64,000 nucleotides of DNA, taken from assembly GCA_028289345.1 (NCBI GenBank), contig JANQQL010000029.1, positions 1 through 64,000 of the forward strand. Direction: 5' to 3'. Shown here piece after piece: positions 35,064 through 44,766 of this stretch. A model generated the notes under the pieces. The model ran no database searches and had not been told where the DNA came from. It saw nothing but the letters and a program-made list of their open reading frames with translations. Origin of the DNA: Planctomycetota bacterium. Lineage in GTDB: Bacteria; Planctomycetota; B15-G4; SIAN01. The translations under genes were made by a program, and so were the position numbers. How positions within the stretch are numbered: position 1 is the stretch's first letter; each line of letters starts with the position of its first letter.

Positions 35064-35270
35064 ATGTCCGACGTCGAGATCAACTCAGAAACCCTCGAGG
35101 CAGTCTCGGTTGTATGGGACTACCTCGTCATGGGCGCTCAGCCAACCAATGCCCAGTGCCTTCTGGTCATGGGCTCTTATGACATCGGTGTCGCTGAGCA
35201 TGCTGCACACCTGATGCTCACGGACCCCTCCGGAACGCTCAAAGTGCTGGCGGAGATGTGGTCGTCTTGA
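35064..35270 (+). pseudogene. Short YdcF/DUF218-like N-terminal fragment
   Basis: A 68-residue frame (MSDVEINSETLE to AEMWSS). Its WDYLVMGAQPTNAQCLLVMGSYDIGVAEHAAHL region, here named only by residues about 18-50, resembles the N-terminal part of DUF218/YdcF-type proteins, where a similar DxIxVLGxxDxRVAExAA pattern occurs. Those proteins are normally about 200 residues, and the rest of the fold (GG.GN.T, E..S.NT.EN) is not found in any frame downstream, so I treat it as a truncated copy. It could also be a real small protein. Confidence 0.4.
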
Positions 35271-35374
35271 CCGCCCTGGGCGAAACCCATCGCTGGCGCC
35301 GTCATCCACTGGAGACCCGAGGACACCCGCGGTGTGCACCAATGGTGACGGCTCCCCCGCGCGGGCCACTCTTC

Positions 35375-35848
35375 TCAATCGTCCCGTCGGTACTTCCCTT
35401 CCAGCCGCAGCTCCCAGTTCTCGCCGTCCTTGGAGTCGTACATCTCGAACTCGTAGCGTCCCTGGTTGACGCTCCTTAGCTGGTAGACCAGTTTGCCGAA
35501 CCCGAACTGCTCATCCTCGGTCGTCAAGGTCAGCACTCCGTCAACGAGCTTGCCGCGAAACTCCATGGGGTGCAGACCCATCGAGTCGAACCAGTGGCAG
35601 ACATAGGAATCGTCGCGGGAGTCGTAGGTGTAGACGCCGTGGCCGGTGAAAACGATCTGTCCGTCCTTCACTTGTTCGTAGTCGCCGATGACGGCGAAGC
35701 CGCTGAGTCCGAGGCGACACGTGGATCGCCCCAACGCCTGATGGAGTTCGGGGTTCCACGGCGAGGGATGGCAAGTGTCCTCGCCTGACCAGGATCCCGC
35801 GAGAAGTTCGAGGTTCTTGTGGCCATCGGTCAGGGTCACGGTTTGCAT
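35375..35848 (-). CDS. DUF1579-family-like protein
   Basis: The 157-residue protein starts at 35848, with AAGGAG 8 bases upstream; the longer upstream frame is rejected. It opens with LLAGSWSGEDTCHPSPW, then YEQVKDGQIVFTGHGVYTYD, CHWFDSMG and YEFEMYDSKDG, the usual strand order of DUF1579-type proteins, a small lipocalin-like fold. No signal peptide is seen, so it is probably cytosolic. Two inverted repeats lie in the divergent region to the WYL regulator, which may control this gene. Confidence 0.75.
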   Translation of the reverse strand: MQTVTLTDGHKNLELLAGSWSGEDTCHPSPWNPELHQALGRSTCRLGLSGFAVIGDYEQVKDGQIVFTGHGVYTYDSRDDSYVCHWFDSMGLHPMEFRGKLVDGVLTLTTEDEQFGFGKLVYQLRSVNQGRYEFEMYDSKDGENWELRLEGKYRRDD

Positions 35849-35951
35849 GGCTGAGCTCCTTGAAGTCGTCGAGTTCATTGGCTGAATCTCTCCCCGGTCC
35901 ATCGCGAGTCGGACTTGGAGAGAAGAAGAGGAGAGCGAATCTATCGGCCCC

Positions 35952-35975
35952 CTCCTGACACCGTCCTGTCAGGAG
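35952..35975. promoter_or_regulatory. Inverted-repeat operator 1 (CTGACA-N6-TGTCAG core)
   Basis: CTCCTGACA (35952-35960) and TGTCAGGAG (35967-35975) are perfect reverse complements spaced by CCGTCC. The same core with the same spacing recurs at 36031-36048, so it is very likely a protein-binding site, probably for the neighbouring WYL regulator. It is near the DUF1579-like gene start (35848). Confidence 0.7.
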
Positions 35976-36030
35976 CCTTTGTGGGAGAGCCGCTTTTTTC
36001 TGGGAGTTTGCGGCGCGTCGCCGGAACATC

Positions 36031-36048
36031 CTGACACCGAGTTGTCAG
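36031..36048. promoter_or_regulatory. Inverted-repeat operator 2 (CTGACA-N6-TGTCAG core)
   Basis: CTGACA (36031-36036), CCGAGT, TGTCAG (36043-36048). The core and spacer length match operator 1; the start-to-start distance is 76 bases, close to seven helical turns. It lies 87 bases before the WYL regulator ATG at 36135 and could serve auto-regulation. Confidence 0.7.
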
Positions 36049-36134
36049 ACGGATGGATTTCGCCTGCACGTCGGCCCGGGTCAGCGGAGCGACCGATCGG
36101 GTGACTGCACGCGGGAAAGCTCACCAGAACCACC

Positions 36135-36839
36135 ATGCGACGCGCCGATCGCCTGTTTCAGATCATTCAGCTTCTTCGTGTTCGAGGCACGGTGACCGCC
36201 GCCAACCTCGCCGACGAGCTAGAGGTTTCCGAGCGGACCATCTACCGCGACATTCAGGACCTGATGGCAAGTGGCGTTCCTATCGAAGGCGAAGCCGGCG
36301 TCGGCTACGCGTTGCCCCGCGAGTTCGATCTGCCCCCACTGATGTTCACTGATCAAGAAATCGAAGCCCTGGTCGTGGGGGCGCGCATGGTCGAGGCTTG
36401 GGGCGACCAGGCTCTGGCCCAGCAAGCCCGCAACGTCCTGGTCAAGGCGGAATCCGTCCTCCCGGAGCAGCTCCGCGAACGCCTCCGCTCGGTCGACATC
36501 TACGTCCCGGACTATCACATCTCCCAGAGTCTGACGGAGAATATGGCGCCCCTGCGCAAGGCCATCTCCCGCAGACGCAAGATTCGCTTTGGCTACACCA
36601 ACCTCGAGAGCGTGACGACCGAGCGCACCGTACGGCCTCTCGGGCTGTACTTCTGGGGCACCGCATGGACCGTCGTTGGATGGTGTGAACTCCGTCAGAG
36701 CTTCCGCAACTTCCGCCCCGACCGCATGCGCGACCTTCAAGTGACCGACGATCCCATTCCCGAAGAAAAGGGACGCGACCTGGAGACGTTCCTCCAACGG
36801 ATCATCGCGGGAATGGAGCGGGGCGACGACAATTGCTGA
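36135..36839 (+). CDS. YafY/WYL-domain transcriptional regulator
   Basis: The 234-residue protein has an N-terminal helix-turn-helix of the DeoR/HTH_11 kind (RRADRLFQIIQLL, TVTAANLADELEVSERTIYRDIQDL, about 1-60) and a WYL domain (about 135-205: ISRRRKIRFGYTN, RTVRPLGLYFWGTAWTVVGWCELR, FRPDRM). WYL domains sense ligands, in some cases nucleic acids or nucleotides. It is divergent from the DUF1579-like gene, with two matching inverted repeats between them, so it probably regulates that gene and itself. Confidence 0.92.
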   Translation: MRRADRLFQIIQLLRVRGTVTAANLADELEVSERTIYRDIQDLMASGVPIEGEAGVGYALPREFDLPPLMFTDQEIEALVVGARMVEAWGDQALAQQARNVLVKAESVLPEQLRERLRSVDIYVPDYHISQSLTENMAPLRKAISRRRKIRFGYTNLESVTTERTVRPLGLYFWGTAWTVVGWCELRQSFRNFRPDRMRDLQVTDDPIPEEKGRDLETFLQRIIAGMERGDDNC

Positions 36840-36936
36840 GATCGGGCTGTCGGCAACAGTTTCCAACCAATCCAGAACTCGCTGGCAGCCCCTTCCGTGA
36901 AACTCTCGGAGTAGATGTGCCCCCCACTTGGTCTGC

Positions 36937-37164
36937 TCATTGATCGCTAGCGTCCAAACGCACGAGTCGCCCCATGGCTCCGAAGCCTCTGCGTCCGATC
37001 CACCGGAGTCCTCCGGGCTCTCCCGGAAGCGGAGGAGAGGGACCGATGGAAAAGACGAAGTCCTTTGGCGGATCGCCTTCCGTCGTCCCTTCGGTGGAGA
37101 GACATCCTGGAAGGAGCAACGTCGCAAGGTCCAGGAGCACACAGCGGACACAGTTTTTTCTCAT
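36937..37164 (-). CDS. Small putative lipoprotein
   Basis: A 75-residue product starting at 37164 behind GGGGGAA. Its N-terminus is lipoprotein-like: MRKNCVRC, hydrophobic LLDLATLLL, then the lipobox LLPGC with the cysteine at about residue 21, followed by a short polar, proline-rich tail. The longer open frame in which it is embedded has no domain. It stands alone in an otherwise gene-free stretch (36840-37437). No family is recognised, and the short length keeps confidence modest. Confidence 0.4.
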   Translation of the reverse strand: MRKNCVRCVLLDLATLLLPGCLSTEGTTEGDPPKDFVFSIGPSPPLPGEPGGLRWIGRRGFGAMGRLVRLDASDQ

Positions 37165-37437
37165 CGCATTCCCCCGGACGGAAGCTTCAACGCACACCGC
37201 TCTTTGGGAGGATGCAGCCAGGAGGAATGAGAAGACAAAAAGACTGCGCCAAGGAGTGAGATCCCGATCTCCACTGGATGTTCTGGCCCATTCGTCCTTG
37301 TCGTTCACTGCCCATCCGGGGTCCCTTGACACCCGATCGGCGCCGATGGGAAGATCCCCCCTCGTCGCGAAGTTCGGGTCGCGGGATGCGCCACCCCCAT
37401 CCGGCTGGACGCGGTGAAGTAGGCTCGAGCACCCCAC

Positions 37438-39369
37438 ATGACGCGGTACGGTTGGCGGCCAGACAGAGGAGCGGCTTTGAGTCCCGAGACTCCCACGAAG
37501 TGCCATCGCCCGATCGTCCATGGGTTCCGTCGACGCGCTTGGATCCTGACCCTTCTTGGAACCGTGCTCCTCCTCTCCCCAGGGACGCTCAAGGCGCAAG
37601 AGTCGGCGGCGACTCCGCAGCCGCCTAATTTTTTGATCGTGCTCGTCGATGACGTCGGCATGGATTCGCTGGAGATCTTTGACGTTGTGGGGAAGTCAAC
37701 GCGGTTCCCTCCGATGCCCCATGTGGAGGGCCTCGCGAAAAAGGGAATGATGTTTCGCAACGTGTGGTCCGCTCCGGTGTGCTCGCCCGCGCGGGCAATG
37801 CTTCAGACCGGATGCCAAGCGTTTCGACCACAGAACGGCCTCGGGTTCAACATCCGGATTCATGAAGAGGACAGTGCCTGGTCTCTGCCCACCGACAACC
37901 CGGCCACGCTCCCCAAGGCTCTGAAGGCTGCCACAGGAAACCTCTATCAGACGGCGTTCTTTGGCAAGTGGCATGTCGCGAACCTTCCCGACCTGAAACA
38001 CCCCAATGAATTCGGCTACGACCACTTTGCGGGTCCCTTCGGAAACCTCTCCCGGAGCTACCACCTCTACACCAAGATCGTGAACGGGGAGGCAAAGGAT
38101 CACGACGTCTACGCAATGACGGACAAGGTGAACGACACCATCGACTGGATCGACGCTCAAGAAGGCCCTTGGATGGTCAATCTGTCCACGAATCTCGTCC
38201 ATGCCCCGTTTCATGAACCTCCTGCCGACCTGTTCACCATCGATATTCACGATCCGGCGTTTGGAGCGACTCAAGAGATTCGCCACTTCAAAGCGATGCT
38301 GGAAGCCTTCGACACCGAGCTGGGGCGACTGCTGCGCTACCTGGAAGGACGCGGCGACGAAAACACGTACGTCTTATTCCTGAGTGACAACGGAACTCCG
38401 CATCCCGTCACGGAAGCGCCGTACGAGTCGAACCATGCCAAGGGCTCCGCCTATCAAGGAGGCGTGCACGTTCCCATGATCGTGACGGGACCCGGGATCG
38501 CCCCGGGCACCGAGAATCACGACCTCGTCAGCTTCACGGATGTGCTCCCCACCATCCTCGAACTGGCGGGAGTCGAGGATCTAAGCGTGGTTCCGAAAGC
38601 AGCACGGGCCGACATGGTCAGCTTCGCAGGCTCGCTCCGCGGAGATCCGCAGACCGGTCGCAAGTGGGTGATGGCGGGACGGTTCAGTCCCAATGGCCAC
38701 GAGAATGGATACCTCCGTGTTCCCGAAGATCCCCCCGAGCCGCCCATCTGCTACGAAGACCTCGGTTACCAGTTTCCGAAGGAAGGCTCCGAAGTCGTGA
38801 CGCTGTCGATCTGCAGCGAACGACTCATGAGCGCCACGCGCTCGGCCAGCTTGTCCTTGTGGAGTTCGAATCCGGACGCGGAGTTCCTCGTCCTGCAGTC
38901 CGTAGACTTCCATCCCCGACCGATCGAGGAGCTTCCCGGGGCATTCCTGGTCCCGGACCCCGAGTCTGCGGCGGATCACCCGGACACCAATGTGAGACGG
39001 GTCGAATCCAACGGAAAGACCCTGACCTTCGAGCCGACATTCTTCACGAATCGCAACAACAATCACCAGACTCGGACCGTGTTCGTCCAAGCCGTCTCGG
39101 TGTCCCCGAAAGATGGAAACACTCCCCTCGCAGTCAGCAATGTGGTCGGCATCCGCATGTACTCGAACATCGTCAAGGCCATCCGCAATGACCGCTACAA
39201 GCTGATTCTCCGCTTCCCCGACGCGGGCGAGGAGCTCTACGACTTGGAGACCGATCCACTCGAGACATCCAACCTTCTCGAGCTTGGAGTGCTCTCGAAA
39301 GAAGCGAGATCCGCTCGAAAATCATTGCGAAGGATCCTGTTTCGGGTCGTTCCCCGCGCTCCGCTGTAA
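37438..39369 (+). CDS. Secreted sulfatase (formylglycine-type)
   Basis: The 643-residue protein has a long charged N-region and a signal core (WILTLLGTVLLLSPGTLKA). The fold is an alkaline-phosphatase-like sulfatase: metal-binding Asp71/Asp72 (LVDDVG), the CSPAR sulfatase signature with Cys115 to be converted to formylglycine, FGKWH and LSDNG metal or active-site motifs, and a beta-rich C-terminal part. Such enzymes cut sulfate esters, often of sulfated polysaccharides; the substrate cannot be read here. No anaerobic or FGE-type maturase lies beside it. Start at 37438 is uncertain because Shine-Dalgarno is weak. Confidence 0.9.
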   Translation: MTRYGWRPDRGAALSPETPTKCHRPIVHGFRRRAWILTLLGTVLLLSPGTLKAQESAATPQPPNFLIVLVDDVGMDSLEIFDVVGKSTRFPPMPHVEGLAKKGMMFRNVWSAPVCSPARAMLQTGCQAFRPQNGLGFNIRIHEEDSAWSLPTDNPATLPKALKAATGNLYQTAFFGKWHVANLPDLKHPNEFGYDHFAGPFGNLSRSYHLYTKIVNGEAKDHDVYAMTDKVNDTIDWIDAQEGPWMVNLSTNLVHAPFHEPPADLFTIDIHDPAFGATQEIRHFKAMLEAFDTELGRLLRYLEGRGDENTYVLFLSDNGTPHPVTEAPYESNHAKGSAYQGGVHVPMIVTGPGIAPGTENHDLVSFTDVLPTILELAGVEDLSVVPKAARADMVSFAGSLRGDPQTGRKWVMAGRFSPNGHENGYLRVPEDPPEPPICYEDLGYQFPKEGSEVVTLSICSERLMSATRSASLSLWSSNPDAEFLVLQSVDFHPRPIEELPGAFLVPDPESAADHPDTNVRRVESNGKTLTFEPTFFTNRNNNHQTRTVFVQAVSVSPKDGNTPLAVSNVVGIRMYSNIVKAIRNDRYKLILRFPDAGEELYDLETDPLETSNLLELGVLSKEARSARKSLRRILFRVVPRAPL

Positions 39370-39466
39370 TGCCAGGTTGACCGCGCGGGACTCGGCGGAA
39401 GCGCATGGACCCGAGGATCTCGGTAGGCGAGAATCCATCGCCACGCCCCTCAACCAGGAAAGAGCG

Positions 39467-41095
39467 ATGCCAACTTCGCCGCCCGCCACCGAAGAGCAAG
39501 CACGGCTCGAGGCGCTCGAATTCTTCTCCATCGTGGATACGGAGAAAGAGCGCACCTTCGACATGATCACCGAGATGCTTGCCCAGATGCTGGGCGTGCC
39601 TCACGCGTGCGTTTCCTTGGTTGACCGCGAGCGGGTTTGGTTCAAGTCGATCGTGGGAATCGACGCGGACGAGGTCCCGAGAGAGCCCGGTTTCTGCTCG
39701 ACGTTGGTCGAAAGCTCCGAAACCGTGCGCTACATCGAGGATGCTCGGACGAATCCCGAGACAAGGAACAACTCGCTGGTCATCGGAGGACCGGAGATCC
39801 GCTTCTACGCAGGTGCTCCCCTGTGCACGGAGGACGGACACCGCATCGGGACACTGTGCGCGTTCGGGCCCGAGCCCCGCGCTTTTGGGGAAATCGAAAG
39901 TGCGAGCCTGGTCAACCTGGCCACCCTCGTCATGCACGAGATCGACTCGCGCAGGGTTCGCAACGAGCTTCAGCGAACCGAAGAAGTCTTGGCGGCTTCC
40001 CAGAGGCTCGACAGCCTTGGACTGGTGGCCAGCGGTGTCGCCCACGACTTCAACAACCTGCTCTGCGCCATCCTTGGCAACACCGAGCTGTTGCGGGAAG
40101 AGCTGGTCGGAGTGGAACGGGTCCACGACCTCCTTCAGGAGATCGAAGACACCGGAAAACGCGCCACCGAACTCGCGAGCCAGGTGCTCGCCTATGCCGG
40201 AGGAGATGGAGAACCGATTGCCACTCTCGACCTGAACGGGATCGTGAGTGACAGCTATCGCATGGCCCGCAGCGCATTCGAAAGCCAAGTTCGCATCGAG
40301 CTGGAACTCGGACAAGGGCTGCTGCCAGTTCGTGGTCAAGCAACTGCGCTGCGCCAGGTGGTGGTAAACTTGCTGACCAATGCGGTCCAAGCCTGTGATC
40401 GAGCCGGCGGCGAAGTCCGAGTCCGAACGTGCCCGATCGACGAGACCGAAGAGGTCTTGTTGAGCGTCACCGACTCGGGACCCGGGCTGAGTGATGCGGT
40501 GAAGCGCAAGGCATTCGAGCCGTTCTTTTCTTCCAAGCCCAACGGCCGCGGACTCGGCCTTCCAATTTGCAAGCGCATTGTCGAGCAACACGCGGGCTCG
40601 ATCGACATCGAGCCCGGCAAGGGGTCCGGAACAACAGCGCTCGTTCGTCTCCCGCGATCCAGCGCTCCCCTCGAACCCGGCGGCGCTCCGACCACAGGTT
40701 CTTTGATCTCTGGTCGCGGAGAGTCGATCCTGGTCGTGGACGACGACCCGGCCATTCGCTCGATGGTTCAGGCACACTTGGAGAGGGCCGGCTACGCCGT
40801 GGTTGCCGCCGCCGGTGGACAGGAAGCCATCCATTTGCTCCAAGAGCATTTCGCGGAGTTCCGTGCCGTGGTTCTCGATTGGAGCATGCCTCTCGTCAAT
40901 GGCGAAAGAGTCTTGGACCGGATGAGCGAGTTGGACATCCATCTCCCGGTGATCCTCTCGAGTGGGCACCCCGAGCACCAAACGAGTCAAGGGGGGCGCA
41001 ACAGGGAAATGCCGGTGACCTTTCTCAAGAAGCCGTTCGCCCGCGCAGATCTGCTGAAGAGAGTGAATACGGCGCTCGGTGAGCGGGAGGGGTAG
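39467..41095 (+). CDS. GAF hybrid histidine kinase with receiver domain
   Basis: The 542-residue protein has an N-terminal GAF domain (about 20-160), then a dimerisation and phosphoacceptor helix with His193 (GVAHDFNN), a HATPase domain (about 290-400: NLLTNAVQA, DSGPGL, GRGLGLPI) and a C-terminal receiver domain (about 424-540) with phosphoacceptor Asp471 (VVLDWSMPL) and Lys in LKKPF. It lacks transmembrane helices, so it is cytosolic. AGGA lies 9 bases before the ATG. A GAF with this linker and HisKA arrangement is often light- or redox-responsive, but no chromophore cysteine is evident. It is about 100 bases from the sulfatase gene on the same strand. Confidence 0.92.
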   Translation: MPTSPPATEEQARLEALEFFSIVDTEKERTFDMITEMLAQMLGVPHACVSLVDRERVWFKSIVGIDADEVPREPGFCSTLVESSETVRYIEDARTNPETRNNSLVIGGPEIRFYAGAPLCTEDGHRIGTLCAFGPEPRAFGEIESASLVNLATLVMHEIDSRRVRNELQRTEEVLAASQRLDSLGLVASGVAHDFNNLLCAILGNTELLREELVGVERVHDLLQEIEDTGKRATELASQVLAYAGGDGEPIATLDLNGIVSDSYRMARSAFESQVRIELELGQGLLPVRGQATALRQVVVNLLTNAVQACDRAGGEVRVRTCPIDETEEVLLSVTDSGPGLSDAVKRKAFEPFFSSKPNGRGLGLPICKRIVEQHAGSIDIEPGKGSGTTALVRLPRSSAPLEPGGAPTTGSLISGRGESILVVDDDPAIRSMVQAHLERAGYAVVAAAGGQEAIHLLQEHFAEFRAVVLDWSMPLVNGERVLDRMSELDIHLPVILSSGHPEHQTSQGGRNREMPVTFLKKPFARADLLKRVNTALGEREG

Positions 41096-41386
41096 AGCGG
41101 GGTGTCTTGGGCTTCTCGTTCGCGGAAGCCCGGTCCGCCTGCGAGGTCGCTGGGGCGCACGGAGTCAGCCTGCTCCGAGAAGGAGTGCCGGAGAACCGAC
41201 AAACTCGACTCCCGAACATTCATGATCACGTGCGCTCTGCACCCCAAGATGTGAGCGATGTGGCGCGGGGTCACGAGTCGGTCCGTTTCGTGATTGCGAA
41301 TCCCGGCTATTCTCTAGGGGAGACCGTCCTGGCAAGAAAGGCGGTGCTCCCATGAACCGTTCGTCCGTCTCGTCCTAGAGTGCGCC

Positions 41387-41908
41387 TTGAATCACAAGAG
41401 AACCGTCGATGAGGTCCTGCCGGAACTCTATGCGGAACTTCGCTCAGTGGCCGCACAAGCGATGGGCCGCAAGGAACGTGGCAATACGCTGCAACCCACG
41501 CTGATCGTCCACGAGGCATACCTCCGGCTCATTCAACAGCGGAGTGGTCCGATCGCGGACCGGGCCTACTTCCTCGCTGCCGCCGCCGGAACGATTCGGC
41601 GGCTCTTGGTCGATCACGATCGCAAGCGACGCGCGGCCAAACGAGGCGGAGAACAGCTCCGAGTGGACCTCGACCCCGAACTGCTCACGACCGAGAACCG
41701 CGAGTACCGCCTCTTCGACATCAACCAGGCCCTCGAGAAGCTGGCGCGGCGGGATCCCCGCCAGGCACGGGTCGTCGAACTACGCTTCTTCGCAGGCCTC
41801 ACGATTGCCGAGGTGGCGTCTGTGCTGGAAGTCTCGGCACGATCCGTGGATGAGGACTGGGCCATGGCCCGAGCTTGGCTGAAACGCGAGCTGGCCACCG
41901 AGCGATGA
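41387..41908 (+). CDS. ECF sigma factor (planctomycete Sig-70_X6-like)
   Basis: The 173-residue protein resembles the ECF group often found in planctomycetes: LPELYAELRSVAAQAMGR, then NTLQPTLIVHEAYLRL, AYFLAAAAGTIRRLLVDHDRKRRAAKRG, and a region 4 helix-turn-helix ending RVVELRFFAGLTIAEVASVLEVSARSVDEDWAMARAWL. The start is probably the TTG at 41387, since no ATG or GTG is close in frame; it may be longer. It overlaps the kinase gene as ATGA, so both are translated together. Confidence 0.88.
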   Translation: MNHKRTVDEVLPELYAELRSVAAQAMGRKERGNTLQPTLIVHEAYLRLIQQRSGPIADRAYFLAAAAGTIRRLLVDHDRKRRAAKRGGEQLRVDLDPELLTTENREYRLFDINQALEKLARRDPRQARVVELRFFAGLTIAEVASVLEVSARSVDEDWAMARAWLKRELATER

Positions 41909-44766
41909 CCCTTCCCGATGCAAACTCCTCCCAACCTGAGCTCGACTGGCATCGACTCCGCCAACTCTTTACCCGTGCTCGTTCCCTCTCCCCGGACGAT
42001 CGGGAGGCTTTCCTCAACGCAGAAACCGCCGGTGATCCATTGCTACAAAAGGAGGTCGAGTCCCTCCTCGCCCATTCTGCGGGGGAAACAGACTTTCTGG
42101 GGACCCCGGCGTTCCCGGGAGAGCTGTTCGACCCCGAACAAGTTCTTGCGGTCACCGAGGAGAACCACGCGGCCGAGCCGAGTGCCACCGAACTCCCGGA
42201 GCGCATCGGCCCTTATGTCCCGCGCGAGCTTCTTGGTGAGGGTGGCATGGGTGCGGTCTACCTCGCGGAACAGCGTGAGCCAATTCACCGCCTTGTGGCG
42301 CTGAAGCTCATCCGTCGGGGTCTGGACGGGCGCCAGGTGATCTCTCGGTTTCGTGCGGAACTCCAGGTTCTGGCGAGGCTTCAACACCCGAACGTGGCTC
42401 GAGTGTACGACGCGGGTGATGACGAGATGTGGGGCCCATACATCGTCATGGAGTACGTCGCCGGGCCGTCGATCCTCGCGGCCTGCGAAGGAGTCGCTCT
42501 GGAAACCAAGCTTCGGTTGTTCGTGGCTTGTTGCCAAGCGATCTCTCATTGCCATCTGCGAGGAGTGATTCACCGCGATATCAAGCCATCAAACCTACTC
42601 GTGGAACGAGTGGATGGCATCGACCATCCCAAGGTGATCGACTTCGGCGTGGCGAAGGCGCGTTTCGGAAATCGGCCGGAGGCAACGAGCGAGACTCGTC
42701 CGGGTCAGTTGATCGGAACGCCAGACTACGCAAGTCCCGAACAACTCGGGGCGGCCCCGGACGTAGACGTACGAAGCGACGTCTATTCCCTGGGAGTCGT
42801 CCTCCACAAACTCGTGACCGGGCAGCTGCCGGCGCCGCCGGAAGATGTCGGGATAACACGATCGGTCAGCTTGGGCATTGCGGGCGAGTCCCTGAGTGCA
42901 GGGGCCCGGCGTGATCTGGAAGCCATGCTCGGGCGCGCCCTTGCCACGGATCGCGAGGACCGCTACCCCTCAGTTCGCGAGTTCGCCGAGGACTTGGAGC
43001 GATTCCTCCGCGGGGACCCGGTCGAAGCACGGCTCGGCCCTTTGGGCGAGAGATTGCAAAGAAGCGTTCGCCGCCATCGCGTCACTCTCGCGGTCTCGGG
43101 GGCGATGATTGTTGGGCTCCTGGTGGGATTCGAAGGACTCCGTCGCGGCCTGGGTCGAGCCAACAAAGCCGAAGCCAAGGCTCTCAGTTCCGCGAAGGAA
43201 GCCAACGCCTCGGCGGAAGAAGCGATCGAAGCTCGTCGCGAAGCGAGACTCGCCGAGCAGGAAGCACGCAACGAGGCGGGAGCCGCGGAGGAAATCGTCC
43301 AGTTTCTTCTCGAGTTGATCGAGAGCGCCGGCCCCACCGCCGAGCGGCGAGACGCCATGACCACCCTGGCGTTGGTCGATCAAGCCAGCGCACGGATCCG
43401 CGAGGATTTCCCGGACCAACCCATGGTCCGCGCTCGGCTCTCCCTTGCCATGTCTCGGGTTCAAAGTCGTCTTGGACGATACGATCTCGCCCTCGAGCTG
43501 GCGGAGGAGGCACTGGAAACTCTGACCGGCATGGGCACCGACGCCTCCCTGCTGATCGTCGAAGCACACTTCCTCGTGGCCTTCCAGTCGTTCAACGCCG
43601 CGCGACTAGAAGCGGCGGCCGATGCATGCCATCGTGGACTTCAGGCACTCGAAGAGTTGGAACCGGAGTCCGGTCTGAAACCTCAGTTCTATCTCTGCCT
43701 GGCCAGGACCCAGGTGGCGGGAGGAGACGGAGACTCCGCGAAGCAATCCCTTCGATTTGTCTTCGATCGTTTCGACGAGCTATCCGATCCTCTCAAGTGC
43801 GACGCCTGGGAAATCGAGGGACGAGTGCGGGCCCATGCCGGACAGTTCGCCAAGGCCCTCGACGCTCATGATCGCGCCTTGGAACTTTCCGGTAGGAACC
43901 GTTCCCAGTCCGGCTCCCATCAAATCGAACCCCATCTCGGGCGAGCAGAAGCCTTGCTTCGGCTCGGACGTTTGGAGGAGGCAAGTGCTTCTGCACAGGA
44001 AGCACACGAGTTGCAGCTCCGGCACCTGGGGGAATGGCATCCGGATCGATCGCGCGCCCTGATCCTGCTCGCGAGGGCCGATCGCCGGCAAGGAAATCTG
44101 GAGGATGCCAAACGTCGACTCCAAACCGCACTCGAGCTGGTGGAAGACTCCCGGCACGAGAACCACCCACACCTTGCGACCGTTCTCAGCGACCTTGCCC
44201 AGGTCTCCTTCCACACCGGCGAATTCGAAGAGGCTCTGGACACCTACGACCGGATCCTCGAGATCTTCGAAGCAAACCCGAAAGTGATTCCCCTCGACTA
44301 CTTGGGAGGGCTCATGAACCGGGCGAGTGTCCTGCTACTCCTCGGCGAGGTGGAGTTTGCGGTCGATGAGTTTCGCGCGGTCCGTGATCAGGCTCTCGAT
44401 GAGCTTGGCGAGCAGCACCCCCTGACTCACCAGGCAACTCTGAATCTGGCGATGGGACTTTCGGACCTGGAGGAATACGAAGAGGCGTTTGATCGGATGG
44501 TCGAAGCTCTGGATGGACTGCGTAGGCAGTTTCCCGCCCACCACCCTCATGTGGTCAAGGGGATCACTCGATTGGCCTGGATCGAACTTCACCGCGGAAA
44601 TCCGCTCGATGCCCAACGGGAAGCGCAGCGCGTGCAGCGTCTTCTCCCGGCTTCCGGCAACAGCTGGCCGGGACGAGATGACGTGGTCCTGACGATCGAA
44701 CAGGTGTTCGAGGCGGTGGGCGCTCCCGAGCCCAAGCGGGACTCGCTGGACGACACCGGTCACTGA
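41905..44766 (+). CDS. Ser/Thr protein kinase with C-terminal TPR domain
   Basis: The 953-residue protein begins with about 100 residues (LFTRARSLSPDDREAFLNA) known from planctomycete kinases, then an intact kinase domain: GEGGMGAVYLA (111-121), Lys134, HRDIKPSN (223-230), DFG (246-248) and SPE. A membrane helix sits at about 392-409. The C-terminal half has many TPR-like units (for example LGRAEALLRLGRLEEASASAQEA). The TPR part probably recruits targets in the compartment beyond the membrane. It starts inside the sigma gene stop (ATGA) and is followed by a hairpin. Confidence 0.92.
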   Translation: MTLPDANSSQPELDWHRLRQLFTRARSLSPDDREAFLNAETAGDPLLQKEVESLLAHSAGETDFLGTPAFPGELFDPEQVLAVTEENHAAEPSATELPERIGPYVPRELLGEGGMGAVYLAEQREPIHRLVALKLIRRGLDGRQVISRFRAELQVLARLQHPNVARVYDAGDDEMWGPYIVMEYVAGPSILAACEGVALETKLRLFVACCQAISHCHLRGVIHRDIKPSNLLVERVDGIDHPKVIDFGVAKARFGNRPEATSETRPGQLIGTPDYASPEQLGAAPDVDVRSDVYSLGVVLHKLVTGQLPAPPEDVGITRSVSLGIAGESLSAGARRDLEAMLGRALATDREDRYPSVREFAEDLERFLRGDPVEARLGPLGERLQRSVRRHRVTLAVSGAMIVGLLVGFEGLRRGLGRANKAEAKALSSAKEANASAEEAIEARREARLAEQEARNEAGAAEEIVQFLLELIESAGPTAERRDAMTTLALVDQASARIREDFPDQPMVRARLSLAMSRVQSRLGRYDLALELAEEALETLTGMGTDASLLIVEAHFLVAFQSFNAARLEAAADACHRGLQALEELEPESGLKPQFYLCLARTQVAGGDGDSAKQSLRFVFDRFDELSDPLKCDAWEIEGRVRAHAGQFAKALDAHDRALELSGRNRSQSGSHQIEPHLGRAEALLRLGRLEEASASAQEAHELQLRHLGEWHPDRSRALILLARADRRQGNLEDAKRRLQTALELVEDSRHENHPHLATVLSDLAQVSFHTGEFEEALDTYDRILEIFEANPKVIPLDYLGGLMNRASVLLLLGEVEFAVDEFRAVRDQALDELGEQHPLTHQATLNLAMGLSDLEEYEEAFDRMVEALDGLRRQFPAHHPHVVKGITRLAWIELHRGNPLDAQREAQRVQRLLPASGNSWPGRDDVVLTIEQVFEAVGAPEPKRDSLDDTGH

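Noticed and set aside
39173-40990. 605-residue minus-strand frame opposite the histidine kinase
   Set aside because: The plus strand encodes clear GAF, HisKA, HATPase and receiver motifs; this frame has none.
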